A stretch of DNA of 64,000 bases from Ceratodon purpureus. Taxonomy: Eukaryota > Streptophyta > Bryopsida > Pseudoditrichales > Ditrichaceae. The notes under the pieces are model-generated. The model saw only the letters and a list, made by a program, of their open reading frames with translations, did not search any database and had not been told where the DNA came from. Positions 20,170 to 32,839 of this stretch are shown here, in pieces; the stretch's first letter is position 1, and the number at the start of each line of letters is the position of its first letter. The stretch is from the NCBI GenBank assembly GCA_014871385.1, contig CM026431.1, positions 345,739-409,738 of the forward strand, read 5' to 3'. The translations under genes and the position numbers were made by a program.

Positions 20170-22970
20170 TACAAGCCTACAACACACTAAAATTTAAAAG
20201 GCATGGAGGACATTACAAGTCCACATACGTGCACAACTCGCTTACCGTCCTTGGATATATACCGTAGCTCCGTATAGAATTCCTTGATCATAGTAAGGTG
20301 CTTCCGGTAGCTAGTTTCGCAGTCTCCCTGCAACCAATATTCGGGTTATACAATGCCCATGACATCAAGTACCGCTACAACAAGAAAGCGAGCATCTAGC
20401 TCTTTGAGCACCTTCATCGCAGCATTGGCACAGAGCTATAGACAAGGCCACAAACAAATTGAGAAAAACCCAAAAAATATCTATTCAAATAGAACAGCCC
20501 GTATGCATTAAGGATTTTGACTGAGAGCAAGGACTGGTTTAGAAACTATACCTGAGCACTGGCTCTTGATGTTGCTCACAAGGGCGGTGAACATCTCACG
20601 GGTCATGCACTTCTCCTTGTGCATTGCAGCTACCTCGTAATCTCCAAAAACGAAAACCAGCTGCTCCTCCGGCACCTTCAGGTTCGCGTCCCACTTCAGT
20701 AAGATCGATTTGTGGCTAAGCTGCAGCATCATGTTGAACAAGTGGAAGTCATCACGCTTGAATTTGGTGCTCACGTTTCCATACAATGTGAATAGATATC
20801 CACGGCACCTCTCCAAGGCTCCAATAAAGTCAGAGATGAAGACGTTGCGTGTTTGCTCAAAGCACACTAGCGCATTTATGGCCTCCAGCAATGGTAACAT
20901 CACAAGCATCTTAAGGAGGGCATAAAAGTCCCGCATGCGATGAAGAACAACTTGCAAAGGATATCAAATAGGTCACAACAACAACAAAAAAAAAACTAGA
21001 AGAACAAGAAAACTAGATCAAGAATGCGGTGATTTAGCTGTGCCTTTGTGCTCCCGTTTTTTCAACTCCCACCTCCCCACATTTTAGCCATGATTGGCTT
21101 CCATTCCGAAATCAGCAGGCCTTTGCATTGGTGCATGGCAGCTGATCCATCGGGTTTTCACGTTCTTTAAAAGTTTAAAACCATTTGTTTCCATTTGAAG
21201 TGTAATTGTGCAGAACTTCGTGACCCTCTTCGGCGAGTGGGCAAAGTATGCATGGCTCTTTTGCAGAACATCTTCTGCGGTGTTTATGAGTTCAATTTCA
21301 GACAAAATCGCAGCCCCGAGTTGGAGCCTATGGGCGCAGCAATGCTGGCCGTATGCAAAGGGAGCATACTCATCCTTGATCTACTTAGTCACTCCATTTT
21401 TGCGACCTTAAAAGCCCCCACTCCATCTAAACCGAAGCACAGAAGCTTTGCAGCGACAGGAGAAGGCTCAAGCCCACAATTAACAAGTAGACTCTACATT
21501 ACATTAGGTGCAAATTCAGGTCACAAAAAGGCCGTGTAAGCGGCACGTGAGAGAAAAAAACGGGCACTGCCCGCGTACTTTTTGACATGGCATGTGAGGT
21601 GCCACCGTAGTGCCAGCAACCGCCACGGGGGCTCGAACCAATGACCTCTCCGCGAGGCGTGTGGAGGGCACAAGCTACAGTGCCGGGCTGACACAATCTG
21701 ACCATTTGGGACCAAACCCCAAGCCGATCATTCACGTCTCAACTAATATTCCGAGGACCTTTGTTGTGAGTGCGCCACGCAGTCCTGTGCGGGCAGCAAC
21801 TCTGGCATCCGGTGCCAGCGGCAGAGGTGCCCAAAGCAGGGAGTTCACCTAGAAAGGGCAGGCTTACACGGCCTTATTTTGACCCCATTTTGCACCTAAT
21901 GTGACTTCTGTTAGAGAATCAGCTATTGCACCATCCCTAAGTGCAATCATCAAGGACTGTTGACCCCAATCAACAAGGACATAGACATGGATCACAATGA
22001 CTAAAGTGTTATCTATCGTGCTACTCTCATCAGCTGAAAGAGCAATGTACTTTGCTACGTGGACCATGGCGGCTTGCTTCTTCTTCACCAAGTCATAGAT
22101 GTGCTTAGCCATGATCGACCCAGAACCAAGACACCAATGCTTCAGGGGTAAGTCTTGAACACCCAAAAACTTATACAACTCATACCTAGCAGTATAATCC
22201 TTCATTGGACGACCAGTACAAGAACATGGAAAAGGGTTGCACAAATTGAATTCTCTTGCGCCTGCTCTCTGCCAAGGCGCACCCCTACATCTGATCATGT
22301 ACAGATGCTGGTCTCGGGAAGCAAATAGCAAGGAATTTTTCTAATGGCATTTCCAGAGCCCATGCCGACTAATGATATCCCACTTCAGAGCCATGGTGCA
22401 AGGCTTCCTCTCCACCGTCAAGTAGATGGTGTACCTTACAAGATGAAGCATACCATCGTTGGGCAGGGCCCCTCACTCTAGGGCGCTTTCGCCGCCCACT
22501 CCGATTGGTATTTCCTCGTCAAGTCATACTTCTTCTTCCACCACTTACCACCGGCCTTCACGACCTCATCTAAACCCGACTTCCTACCCTTCTCGCATCT
22601 CCCTCTCTTTGCGCACGGTGGGGACAATCGAACCTTTATATCGGAGACATCAAAGTCACTAACGTTGGGATCAGGCTCTTCGAACTCCAAAGGAACCGTA
22701 GACTCCTTCACGAAGGTGTTCAGATTGTCCTCTGAGTATAGATACGCACTCAAATCGGAGGTCACATGCACAATGCCGAGAATTGATAACTCAATGCAGA
22801 CATCAGGATCCCCCTCGCCATCAAGTCCATCCGTGTTGTTGCCAAGATGCAGTTGGTCGATCTCAACGAGAAGGTCCACATCTCTCTCACCCACTCTGCT
22901 TTCACGTGGATCCAGAGCACTGCCGTGATTTTTGGCGTTCCTACTTGTAGCAAAATAATCATGCATTGTG
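20170..22970 (-). pseudogene. Decayed hAT transposase of a second, unrelated hAT family
   Basis: Read from 22966 down, pieces of a hAT transposase appear in order. First is an acidic N terminus. Next come YIALSADESSTIDNT and VLVDWGQQSLMIAL (about 22060-21940), then an interrupting MITE (21502-21901). After that come QHCCAHRLQLGAAILSEIEL and HSPKRVTKFC with LLKNVKTRWISCHAPMQRP (about 21350-21130), a further segment at 20957-20508, and a C-terminal KVLKELDARF with degenerate sequence as far as YRKHLTMIKEF and YISKDG (about 20430-20240). Stops and frameshifts interrupt it throughout. It resembles zinc-finger-862-like hAT transposases, unlike the DUF659 type at 1-1894. Ends were not identified. 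Confidence 0.75.
21502..21901. mobile_element. MITE inserted in the hAT relic
   Basis: Ends are an imperfect inverted repeat of about 40 bp: CATTAGGTGCAAA, then a GGTCA block and AAGGCCGTGTAAGC, mirrored at the right. The element splits the hAT relic exactly between EVTL and the following conserved block. About 400 bp, no coding capacity. No target duplication could be resolved, so the superfamily is open. Confidence 0.7.
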
Positions 22971-24141
22971 GTGCGTTCTCGCTAACGCTTGCGGCTTGCT
23001 TCCTCGAAGATGCGCCTCTTCTGCAGCTGTTAGCCAGGATCCTATCGATGGAGAGTGTGAACGCGGGAATAGGGCTAGGATTACTATAGGCGGGTATTAG
23101 GTTGAAGTTGATACCCGGACGACCAGGTGGTTAATCGTCAGGACCGGCCGGGTGTCTCGAGTCTCGGACAGCGGTGTCTTAGGTTTTGGGGAAAGGAGAG
23201 TCTTCGAGGAGTGAAGCGGGTGAAAGACCAGCGAGGTGTTGGTCTCGGTGAGAGGTTTCGGTAGACAGATCAAGTTGATCTCAGAGGCGTCACAGTTACC
23301 AGGGGGTTCATGGGGTCCATCGAGACAATGGGAGTAAGGGGTGTGAGAGGCGCAGCTTAGAGTAATCGTTGCAAAGAGTAGGGAATAGAAGAAAACAGCA
23401 GACAGCTAAGGAATTAGCAACAGTAGCAGACAGAAAGGAAGGAAAGAACGCAGTGATCGAATAGGTAGTCTTTTAAGAGTAGCACAAGGTGCTCTGAGTA
23501 CAAAATGGAAAGCTGACTGTCCCTGGCACTCTGGCCGGCAACTAACCTAGCACTATGCTCTAATGAAAATCGAGAGAGAATACCCTAATCTTCGATCCTT
23601 TTTATACTATTCGGGGACGCCCTTGGAAGACGCTGTGACTCCCAGTCCCTGCTGCCGGTGCCGTCCATGACTTGCAGTTGGAGTAGTTTCCCAGGTAACA
23701 GCAGCGCCTTACGATCGGCGGCTCCTGCTTCTCTCTTCAAGCGCGCCGTCTTTTGCTCCCTACAAGCTAATCCCTTCAACATGAATGCTGCTCTCTGCTC
23801 CCCAGCGCCCACATCGGTGCACCCCGCTGGCCCTCAATCATCCGCCATCGCTCAGTCACATACCAAGCAGAAAGCACACAATGAGAAATTAAGAATTGAG
23901 AAAAAACACAATGAAAAAGTCAAAACCTCAAAGCAATGCACTCACCCGACTCCATAGCGCATGCTAAATCTTCTACAAAGACAAACGCACATAGCGATGA
24001 AAATCGCACTCACAAGTTGCCTCCCCATTCAAAAATCACAACAAAAACAGGTAGTTGGACTCCCCGTCCTTCAAGAATCTGGCATTAACACACTCAAAAA
24101 AAAAAAAATGCATTGCAATCCTGGCCTCCACGGTCACACAA
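22971..24141. other. No recognised gene
   Basis: Read on both strands without finding a family. Open frames are short and show no motif. 23100-23600 is moderately GC-rich with no inverted or direct ends found. Confidence 0.4.
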
Positions 24142-24898
24142 GGGGGGAAGCACAATAAAGTGGACACAAAGTGCAATATGTGATCATTTGGAAGTGATTA
24201 TGAAGTGTGCTGTTTTTCAAAGCTCAAATCTGATTTTGAGCATTTTGGTGTGGTTTTTGAGCATTTTAGTCACTTTAAAAGGTGTCATAAGGTATCTTAC
24301 TCGCATCTCCATAAAAAATACATCTTCGATTGAAACTTAATATGACACAAGTTCTAAATCATGAAAATGAACTTTTTCAAAGTCTTAATTTCTTCATTTG
24401 GTGCCCTCTATTGTCTTTAATTGATGTTTTTTCCAATTTGAAAAACAATGTTCGTTCAAAAAAAAGTGATAAAAAGTATCGCTGAAGTGACCCTCTTAAT
24501 GAAGTGACCCTCTTAAAAAAACATTCTGGCCATACTTTTGGAACCCTAAACTAATTAATGAGTATATGAATTGACTATTTTAGAATACATCTTAAACATA
24601 TAGAGGGCGCCACTTCATCAAAATTGATTTTTAGATAGTTTTTGATTCGATTATAGCCACTTTTTCAAATGACTGCATTCACTTTGCTTGGGTTTGAAGC
24701 CCTTGTACAATAACTTTAAAGTGTCTACTTTGCATGAAACTTTTCCAAGTTGTACAAAAACAAGTTAAGAATTCATATTAGCAAAAAGAAAATGACTTCA
24801 ATTACATCTTTCCATCACTTTTGTGCAATTTTTGCAAAAGGGTTGAAACTCGCAATGAGACGTCCACTTTTGTGGTCCACTTTATTGTGCTTTCCCCC
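24142..24898. mobile_element. 757-bp MITE with 4-bp target duplication
   Basis: Left end GGGGGGAAGCACAATAAAGT continues GGACACAAAGTG. The right end is its inverse (CCACTTTATTGTGCTTTCCC then CC). ACAA flanks both sides (24138-24141 and 24899-24902). The interior is AT-rich without coding capacity. The superfamily is not assigned. Confidence 0.8.
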
Positions 24899-25080
24899 AC
24901 AAAGAAGGGCAAACTGGCAGCAGAGCTAAAAACTAATGGAGAGGAGTGGGCTCTGAGATTGAATCGCAAGGACAGAGACTGGCCATTAAACCCTGAGATC
25001 ATGACCATTATTGGCAAAGAGTTGGTGTCTCTAGCCACGGAGCCGGAGATCCACCAACCCTAAGTTTGGCCCAAGGTCCG

Positions 25081-25114
<34 letters not shown>

Positions 25115-26007
25115 ACTTGAAGCGTCACACGTGGCCACGACGTTGACTTTGGCACATGCAGGCTGGCCAAGTCCCTCACATCATATCCCTGTCAAATCCC
25201 ACTACGTTGACGCTGGCAGACTTCAGGTGACGTCATTTGGCTTCAAACGGCCAAGAAAAATTACACTATTGCCGATGGTTTCATTCCTCCTAGATACATG
25301 CCCACAATTAATCTTCTTTCATCATTCTTTAATGTTCTAGTCTCCATGGTTCACCTAAATGCAAAGAAATGCACATCTTGAGAAATGTGAAGTTATTAGT
25401 AAATCTTCTAAATGGTATTATATTGCTGAATCTTCAAGTTTAGAATCACAGTTTTTAGACTTAATACCTCCTTTCAAAGATAATCTCAATACCTTGTTTA
25501 TATAAAAACCAACCTCCATGTGTATACTACATGAGAAAATCTCTTAGTTTACAACAAAGTGAAAAGATCACAGATCACATCACAAACAAAGGATGACGTG
25601 ACTAGAAGGTGAAATCAAGCAAGAATTATTCATATTAGATCAACTGCAATCTGATATGAACTTAGGCTTTGAATGCGACTTTCATTGAACCAATTATAAA
25701 GCTTTGAAGATGAGGTTTCTATGAACCATAAATAAAGCTTTGATTCTAAGCCTCAAGTGTGAATTTATGAACCAACTACATAGGTATTAGCTTCGATCAA
25801 ATAAAAACACTATTAGGAAGAAACTTACTAGCATGAAAAGTTTGAAGCCCTTTAAACTTGAATGAACCACAATTCTACTTGAGGTTGTAGCAGCAAGAGA
25901 ATTTTCTTTTTGAGAGATATGTAGTTACAGAGTGTAGAATCAGATTAAGAGTAGATAGAGGGAGCTTTAGAGACAATGCAATCCAATAGAGATGCTTATG
26001 GCTTCCA
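24899..26007. other. No recognised gene; holds a 30-base G run
   Basis: Apart from the G tract at 25084-25113, a region of repeated short phrases (AAGCTTTGA, ATGAACCA) near 25690-25760 is the only internal structure seen. Confidence 0.4.
25084..25113 (+). repeat. 30-base poly-G run
   Basis: Thirty consecutive G. Potential G-quadruplex or replication-slippage site; length is likely unstable and may be misassembled. Confidence 0.95.
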
Positions 26008-26011
26008 TTAA

Positions 26012-26041
26012 CCCTTTAATGCCCAACTGCTTTTGGGCAGG
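26012..26041. repeat. Left terminal inverted repeat and hairpin of the piggyBac element
   Basis: CCCTTTAATGCCCAA directly after TTAA, continuing into a hairpin with arms GCCCAA and TTGGGC. Confidence 0.85.
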
Positions 26042-26076
26042 AACTCAGTTTAGGGGACCCTCGGTTCGGAATTCTT

Positions 26077-26658
26077 TCGGGGGGGTCACTCCTCGTGTTT
26101 TGGTGGCCCACGTGCGGCGGAAAAAGTAATGGAAGTAATACACCTTAAAACTTAATTTTTTTTTCCAAATTTTCTTTTCAATAGATTGTGCTACTTTAAA
26201 AGTTTATGTTTTGAATTATTGATATTTTTTTATGATAATAGTAATTAGTTATAAATTTCTAAAGAAAAAAGATACACTGTAAAGCTGAAAATAACTTTCA
26301 CACCCCTAATTACCTAAGAAAAAAAAATGAAAAAAATGAAATAAAAATTCTATAAAATAGCTTTCTATTGAAAGTTTATTTTGAGTTGAATATTGATGCA
26401 ATAGTCATCATCATGTGATCTCTATAAATATTTTAGTTGAAAAACATGTCATTTTAGTTCATTTTTCAACCGTTTCTAGACAACACATCTTATGTTATTT
26501 GTAATTGAAATTTTTGGCAATAGAAACCTTTAGTCATTGTCAAACAAAGCTCAAAATTGTAGGATGAAGTTATAGTTCATTCCTTGTCATTACCTAGTCA
26601 AAGTTTTCTTCCGCCGCACGTGGGTTTCCCAAGCATACAAGGAGTGCCCCCCTCCGTG
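26077..26658. mobile_element. Mutator-type MITE with perfect 9-bp target duplication
   Basis: The 9-mer GGAATTCTT occurs immediately outside both ends (26068-26076 and 26659-26667), the duplication size of MULEs. Inverted ends of about 45 bp include GGGGGG.CACTCCT and CCCACGTGCGGCGGAA. The 582-bp interior is AT-rich and non-coding. It sits about 65 bp inside the left end of the piggyBac element. Confidence 0.88.
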
Positions 26659-28051
26659 GGAATTCTTGATCTGAGTCTACAGATTTTGAATTTTTGCAAA
26701 TCTGACTCGAGGAATTTGTTGGCAACCCGATTAGGTTCACAATGAAGAAATTGGTTATCAATTCATTATGCTAATATTAGTGCAAATGGACGTATATTTC
26801 AGCAATTTCCAGGTGGGAAAAATTCCAATACGGTGATTGTGACTGTTGATCGCACCCCCGTGGTGGCTTTGGAAAAAATTGAGAAATCGTGAAACAAGTA
26901 AACCTAAATGTCAACATACATAGAGATGTTGCCAAAAAGGAATCACTTCAAAATTGTTTTTTCCCGAAATGTTATTGAACTTCAAATTGCATAGACTGTC
27001 ATAGGGATACGGTTCACCCCGAACTTGTAACCTGGAATTTCTATCACCAGCATGTGTTCACCAGGAGATCTACTCGGTGATTCTGAACTATTGCACAAGT
27101 AGAGCACAAAGAACCACCGATGGTTCACTAAATCAAAGCACATTTACCGTAAAGCATCCTAATACAGTTTAGGCTCTCTACACTACGAATAGAGGCTGTA
27201 TTTCCTTCAACCACAGAGAACTCCGAACAAAACGGCGACACCTGTCATTTCTTTCCCTGGCTGAAAATCAGAAGCCACACCTGCACCATTGGGAGCGACC
27301 AACGATGGGAGACAAAATCCTGGGAGCGACCACGGCTGAGAGAGCGTCACCTGGGGGAACATGATTCACCTGGGGGAGGGACCCGGGGAAGAGAAGGGCG
27401 TTGGCGGTTGGGGAAGTGATGTCCCCTTCTGCCGAAACACTGACAGAAAGTTAGTTGAGGTGGGGTGCCCCTAACACTGTGGGCGGAGTGTCTGCGAAGG
27501 TAGTTTTTTGCCCCCCTCCGGAAGGGCTCTCTCCGCATTTTTGGAGGTTGCGTTGTGCATCTCGCTTCCAGGGCCCAAAGGGTGCTCGATCCACGTACTA
27601 CACAGGCCCCAAACACCTTCATTTACCCGTAGAGGGGCAATGAACATCTGCATACACAAATCGGGGGAGGTCAGGGATTATACAGAGTGTGAATCACTAG
27701 TACAAAAAGAAGTCAAAGTTAAGGTGCATCATAAATTTTTGATCAGTCACGGTTACATCGACACTTGTAAACTGCATCACATTTGCAGAGTACCTAAACT
27801 AGAGCAAGGTAACTACAGCCAAAACAGGTCCGTCCAACGTGTAACACAACTGTTGCATTCTACGAGAATAAACAGGAGTTCCTAACAATCCCACGAGCTG
27901 TTCATGGAATAGCGATCTTCAAATACTGATATTTTATGATGGCAACGGAGAAATTTTAGAGTTCATGAGGGTTGGAGTAAAAAGACGGAATAGCACCGTA
28001 GGATGGGGGGGGGGGGGGGAGGGGAGGGTGGTGTTCAGGGAAGAGACTCAC
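26659..28051. other. Left interior of the piggyBac element, no firm gene
   Basis: A minus-strand open frame at 27347-27622 has no recognised motif and may be 3' UTR or a chance frame. A 15-G run begins at 28005. Confidence 0.35.
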
Positions 28052-28333
28052 CTTTTCCGTACTTGGCCTCCAGGTACGCAAAAACCTGCGCCATGTTCTC
28101 CATTTCGGCAAACTGCGAGGGTGACAGTGGCGCCTGGGCTAAGGTATCATGCGGGGGTGACAGCGGAGCCTGGGCGGGGGAACCGCTAGCCATGCTCTCT
28201 GTTTTCACCTCTTCAGCTGAACCCACCATTGAATCCACGACTTCTAATGGTGTGGCAGGCAGAGGGAAGGGTATCCCGGAGTACCACTCCATCTCTACGC
28301 GTTCGACCTCTGCACCGACGTTCCAGGTTTTAC
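28052..28333 (-). CDS. Probable exon of an unrecognised gene within the piggyBac element
   Basis: A minus-strand open segment bounded by a good acceptor (TATTTCAG before 28333) and donor (GTGAGT after 28052). The encoded 94 residues include VERVEMEWYSGIPFPLP, then VDSMVGSAEEVKTES, a duplicated APLSP(P/S) phrase and MENMAQVFAYLEAKYGKG. No family is recognised. A second possible exon (about 29010-28925, VAKHPRSVEELTPWLNTVEE, donor GTGACG) lies upstream. They could be 3' exons of the transposase transcript or a separate accessory gene. Confidence 0.4.
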
Positions 28334-30844
28334 CTGAAATACCCCACCGTGGTTAATGCAAACCAAGTTTACAAGTAGAAGTGCCCATTGCATAAGCTCC
28401 CCCGTCATGTCTCAAACCAGAACTGAAAAAATCACCGTTGAATGAGGTGCAGCTAACCTACTGCTGAAAATGCTAGCCAACAGCTGAGCAGACCTAATCA
28501 GCTGCTAAACAAACCATGCCCTCAGTTGCTAAACACGAAAAGCTCATTAGCTGCAATACAAACTAACCAATCAGCTGCTAGAAAGACTGCCTGCTGCAAA
28601 ACAATACAAGTCAGCCATAGAACTACCATGAGATCAAGCAAGCAAACAAGCTAACTACAGCAGAAGCCAACACAGATTGCCAGCGAGTGTAAGCAGCAGC
28701 ATGCAACATGGGCAAACCCCAACTTCAATTAGGAGCCACGCAGCTGACGCATGCAGGCAAACCGCAATTGCAAGCGGGAGCCAAGCTACACCTCGCATAC
28801 AGAGCAGCAGCAAACTTCAAAAGCAATCATTAGTGAATAGGCAGCAACAAAAGACAGAAATGGACGAGGCATAATGCGATAGGGACTACCAAGTCGAGTA
28901 GAAAGCGAGGAGGAGGAACGTCACTTGTGCTTTGGCGGTGCAACTCCTCCACAGTGTTGAGCCACGGTGTCAGCTCTTCTACGGAGCGAGGGTGCTTAGC
29001 CACACGGGGGTGAAATCAGTCCCAACGAGGCATTGTGTTAGACCTACTTGGTCGAAGGGGACTGGATATGGAGATGTCGCCGCTGGGTCGGTAAGCTAGA
29101 CACTTCTGTCGCCCAAAGAAATGCTCAGAATGCACAACAGACACATACCCTTAGCTAAAATGGCCCTCCTCAATCTGTTGGAGCAACATTGATATTGGGG
29201 AATCAAAACTTAATTCATGACAAAAAAGGAAACCAGATACACATAACCAGCAAGCCTGTTAGCGGGCCGAGGTAACCCCTTCCAAAAAAAGCACCTAAAA
29301 ACTCACGAAACTTGTAGCCCTACCCTCACTGCCAAAATGCGTCGGAAAACCCCAAGACAACAACCCCATCACCCGCGCAAACAAAGCTAGTCTCCGCCAA
29401 GACAGAAGACGAAGACCACAAACAAGAGAATTGGTACCTGAAAGCGGAGGTGAGATGGATAGTTAAGCCCCGTGCCCTTCCGTGAGGAAGCGCAACATCC
29501 CTCGTTGGCAGAAAGCAGAACAAACAAGCGAAGGAGAAGGCGCTCTGCACCCAGCCCTACAGAGAAAACCCGAAAAGCACCAGAGCAGGGTAAAGAATGG
29601 AGCGTGCACAACAAATGACGAAGCAACAATTGGAGCCACGAATCACTGTGATGAGAATGTATAGTGACTGCATGCGTTCCTGGTTTAGGGTAGGGGAAAG
29701 AGGGAACACGTACTTGGCATGCAGTTCAGGCTACGCTAATGAGGACCACAATGACCCAACACTAATGTGAAGTGACATTCGAATTCATGTTGAATTATAA
29801 CTCTTTATTAACAAGGGAACCTTGTCCTGCAGGTACAGGTGATGGGGGCAACGAGGTGTCCACTGCCTAGCCCCTCTAAGCCATGTGCAACGCTCAGCTA
29901 CCATGAGCGTCCAGTGGGCCAGTATGGCAGCCCCAAGCAGCAGAAACCTCGAAGAAAGAAGTCACAACAAAAAAAAAAAAAACCACATATCGTTCCACAA
30001 ATACTCCCCGTGAAGAGCAGGAGCACGTGGTCGACAAAACTGGAGATCAACACACAAAGACATACAAGAAATTAAAAAAAGCAGAGGTGAGTTTGTGGCT
30101 CTTCCGCACTTCCAAAAAATAGAGTGTCTCCTTGTCACTGGAAAATGAAAACAAAAGTGCCTTCCAGGATCAGGCTGATTAACGGAAGCATTCCATTGGT
30201 GCAGGAAGGTTCCAAAACTTAAACACGCACGCCAAGGCGAGTTCCACAGAAGCCGTGTAGGGGAAACAAGCACCATGCTCCTAATCAGGGCTCACATACG
30301 ATGGTGCTGTGAAGGGATTCACAGATAGGAAAAAAAATGCAAAAAAAAAAAAACTATTTCAATTCTACCACGCTAGCTCCCGCTGTGCTATTCACATACG
30401 CCTGACATGGCGTTCATGAATTGCTGGGAATGAAAAGGGTGGGGGGGGTTCCTGAGAGAGGATGGTACATGAGCCCGCTGTTACGGGTGCCAAACTCCTG
30501 AAGCAGAGAAAAACAGAAACCCGAAGGTACAACTAAACAAGAAGACAGTAGGCTGGCCCCGTGCTGGATGCTGCTTAAGGTCGAGGTATTGTGGAATCAA
30601 CCACCCTGCGGCGCTCACGCTCTTGAGTCGCGTCAAAAATGGCCCACGTCTTCTGCCTAAAAAAACAAACACAAAACCATACCCCCCCCCCTTCTTACAC
30701 ACCCGCGCACAGTGGTTATTTCTTGGACAATCATGGAACGTAAAGAAAGGTGAAGCATAGATAAAAGAAGAGGGCCTCCAATACAATACCTCCATCGATG
30801 CATCCAGGAGGCGCTTCCATTCTGCAAAGGCATGCAACAGTGAG
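28334..30844. other. Interior of the piggyBac element, mostly without recognised genes
   Basis: 28440-28680 is rich in CAGCTGCTA-like phrases and looks intronic. A possible exon lies at about 28925-29010 (see previous entry). Otherwise no supported features. Confidence 0.35.
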
Positions 30845-32659
30845 TCATATATCCGTGGAGCCATGGAATTCGAGGAAGCATACCCCCGGGCACATGGACC
30901 AGAGAGTGCAACCCTTGCACACCCTGTAGGTTCTTCTCTTGCAAACACGGCATTGCCTACGTCATGTGCCCTTTACAGAGTGGCAGGGGGTTGGGCGTCG
31001 CGACGCTCTCGGTGGTGTGGGGCGGTTCTCTCCCAAGCTGGATTGGCCCCGCAACGGCAGGTCACGGACTTCGGCAAGCAAAGGAGGAACACCTGCTGGT
31101 TGTGGCCAGCGACCTCGGCCTCCTCCCAAGGCTTCTGCAGCCTCCTTGGGGGACGGAGTCACATGGACCTGCTCCAGGGCTAGATCTGCACCTGCAACTA
31201 ATGAGCCCCTCTGCCGGCTCACCGACTCCTGGGATGGTAGTACGTCATCAATAGGGCACTCGGAGCTCTCCTCCATGGGCTCTGGAGGTGGATGTGTAAT
31301 AGCAGCAACTGTGGGGTCCAATGTGGAAGGAGGGCGAGATCTGAGATGTGCCCCGGAGTCGCTGGACATGGGACAGCCCATGAGGCCATGGGCAAGGACA
31401 AGCAAATACCGTTCATGGTCCATGGGTTTCTCTCTATATTGCATCGAGATGTTTTTGTACCTGATGTAGGAGTTTGTTGTAGCTGAGTCAAGTGCGAAGA
31501 AAAAGAGCCGGTGCCACCACTTCTTGGTGAAGATTTGTGTAGTGTAACTGGCTCGTAATGGATCTTGAGTATCCACCCCCCTCATCATTGCCGAATACAG
31601 TTTCTGAATTGGGCTGGTCGGAATCTCGGTCTTTCCTGAACTTGTATGTTGTGTCGCAGTTGCACCACCGCGCACCATCGGGTCTGCAACACTGGTGGGG
31701 AAGCCAACCCGCCCCTGCCTCGCGGTGCCCACCGCATAGAAACCACGGCTTAGGAGATCCTGGAATAGCATAGGGCTCGTGAAGTAGTTATCCAACACTA
31801 CAGTATACCACTGTCCTTTCCACCCGTTCGTAAGGCGCGTCACCACCCCAACTCCTACACCGCAAGCATGCTGAGGAAGAGCAGCGATTGCTTCATTCGC
31901 GGCTCCCACATACACCTCTAGGTTCAAAACATATTTCGTAACCGAGCAACACAGGCACCACACCTTGATGCCATGTGTGATCGGTTTCAATGGAAGGTAT
32001 TGCTTGAAAGAGCAATACCTCCCATTGTATGGTACCATGGACTTGTCAACGTATAGGTAAAGAGACTCGTTCCACAGAGCCTGGAAGTTCAAGACCAGGG
32101 CGTCAAGCAGCCACCGAATCTGTGCAATCGGGTCATATCTTGGATCCCTTCTGTCGTACTTCAGGGAGTGCTTGGTGGCAATGTGCAGGCATTGCAACAT
32201 GTACAGGAACCGCTTGCCGCACATGGTGGATGCCATGTGCTCACATCGTAGTGTGTCGCTACGAATTGCCCAGAAATCACGCACCCTGGGCTGGTTTCTT
32301 ACGGCCATCAGAATACAAATTCCTATAAACTGACGATGCTCCTTGAGGGTAATTTTTGCAGAGCATTCCGGCCCTCCCTTCTGCTTCCCAGTCTTTGGAT
32401 CAATCCAGCCCGCATACTCGTTTGACTCCCTTACAACCTTCCTCTGAATGCCATCAGTCCAGATGTCGAGGAAAGAACTCACTGGGTCAAGGGGGGCCGT
32501 GTGAGAAATCTTGGAGTCTGCTGGTGGACTAGAGAACTCTTCCTGTGGCAGCAAGGTCCACAACTTCTCGTGCCAGTTGGAATCCGCGAATCTTGAGTCA
32601 AAGGTCTGATCGTCCTCTGCGCTAGGCCCGCTGGTATACATCCCAAGTTCAGCCAGCAT
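30845..32659 (-). pseudogene. piggyBac transposase with a premature TGA before its cysteine-rich domain
   Basis: The main open part is 565 codons (32659 to a TGA at 30962-30964). The catalytic DDD core is visible: YLYVDKSMVPYNGRYC (Asp about 205), YTVVLDNYFTSPMLFQDLL (Asp about 290) and MMRGVDTQDPLRASYTT (Asp about 363). KKWWHRLFFFALD is the usual piggyBac downstream block. After the TGA, and in the same frame, comes a cysteine-rich segment, RRQCRVCKRRTYRVCKGC, then CPGVCFLEFHG. This is the expected C-terminal zinc-binding domain, and it ends at TGA 30845-30847. CGA to TGA would explain the break. Upstream of 32659 the frame stays open through an acidic, Gly-rich leader but meets TAG codons at 32780, 32789 and 32828, each one step from CAG. 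Confidence 0.88.
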
Positions 32660-32839
32660 GGCCTGAGGTTCTTCTCCGCCACTACCTCCCGAGTCTCCCT
32701 CAGAGAATGCCGCTCCTCCAACGCACCGCGTTCCTCTGCCACCTCCACCAGACCTTCCACCATTGTCCTCAACGTCCCACTAAGGTATCTAGTCCGGATC
32801 AGAGTCTGATATTAGCCCCCTCCGCGACTAATTGCCCTC

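Noticed and set aside
30863..31469. Plus-strand open frames opposite the piggyBac transposase
   Set aside because: Antisense shadows of a clearly coding minus strand.
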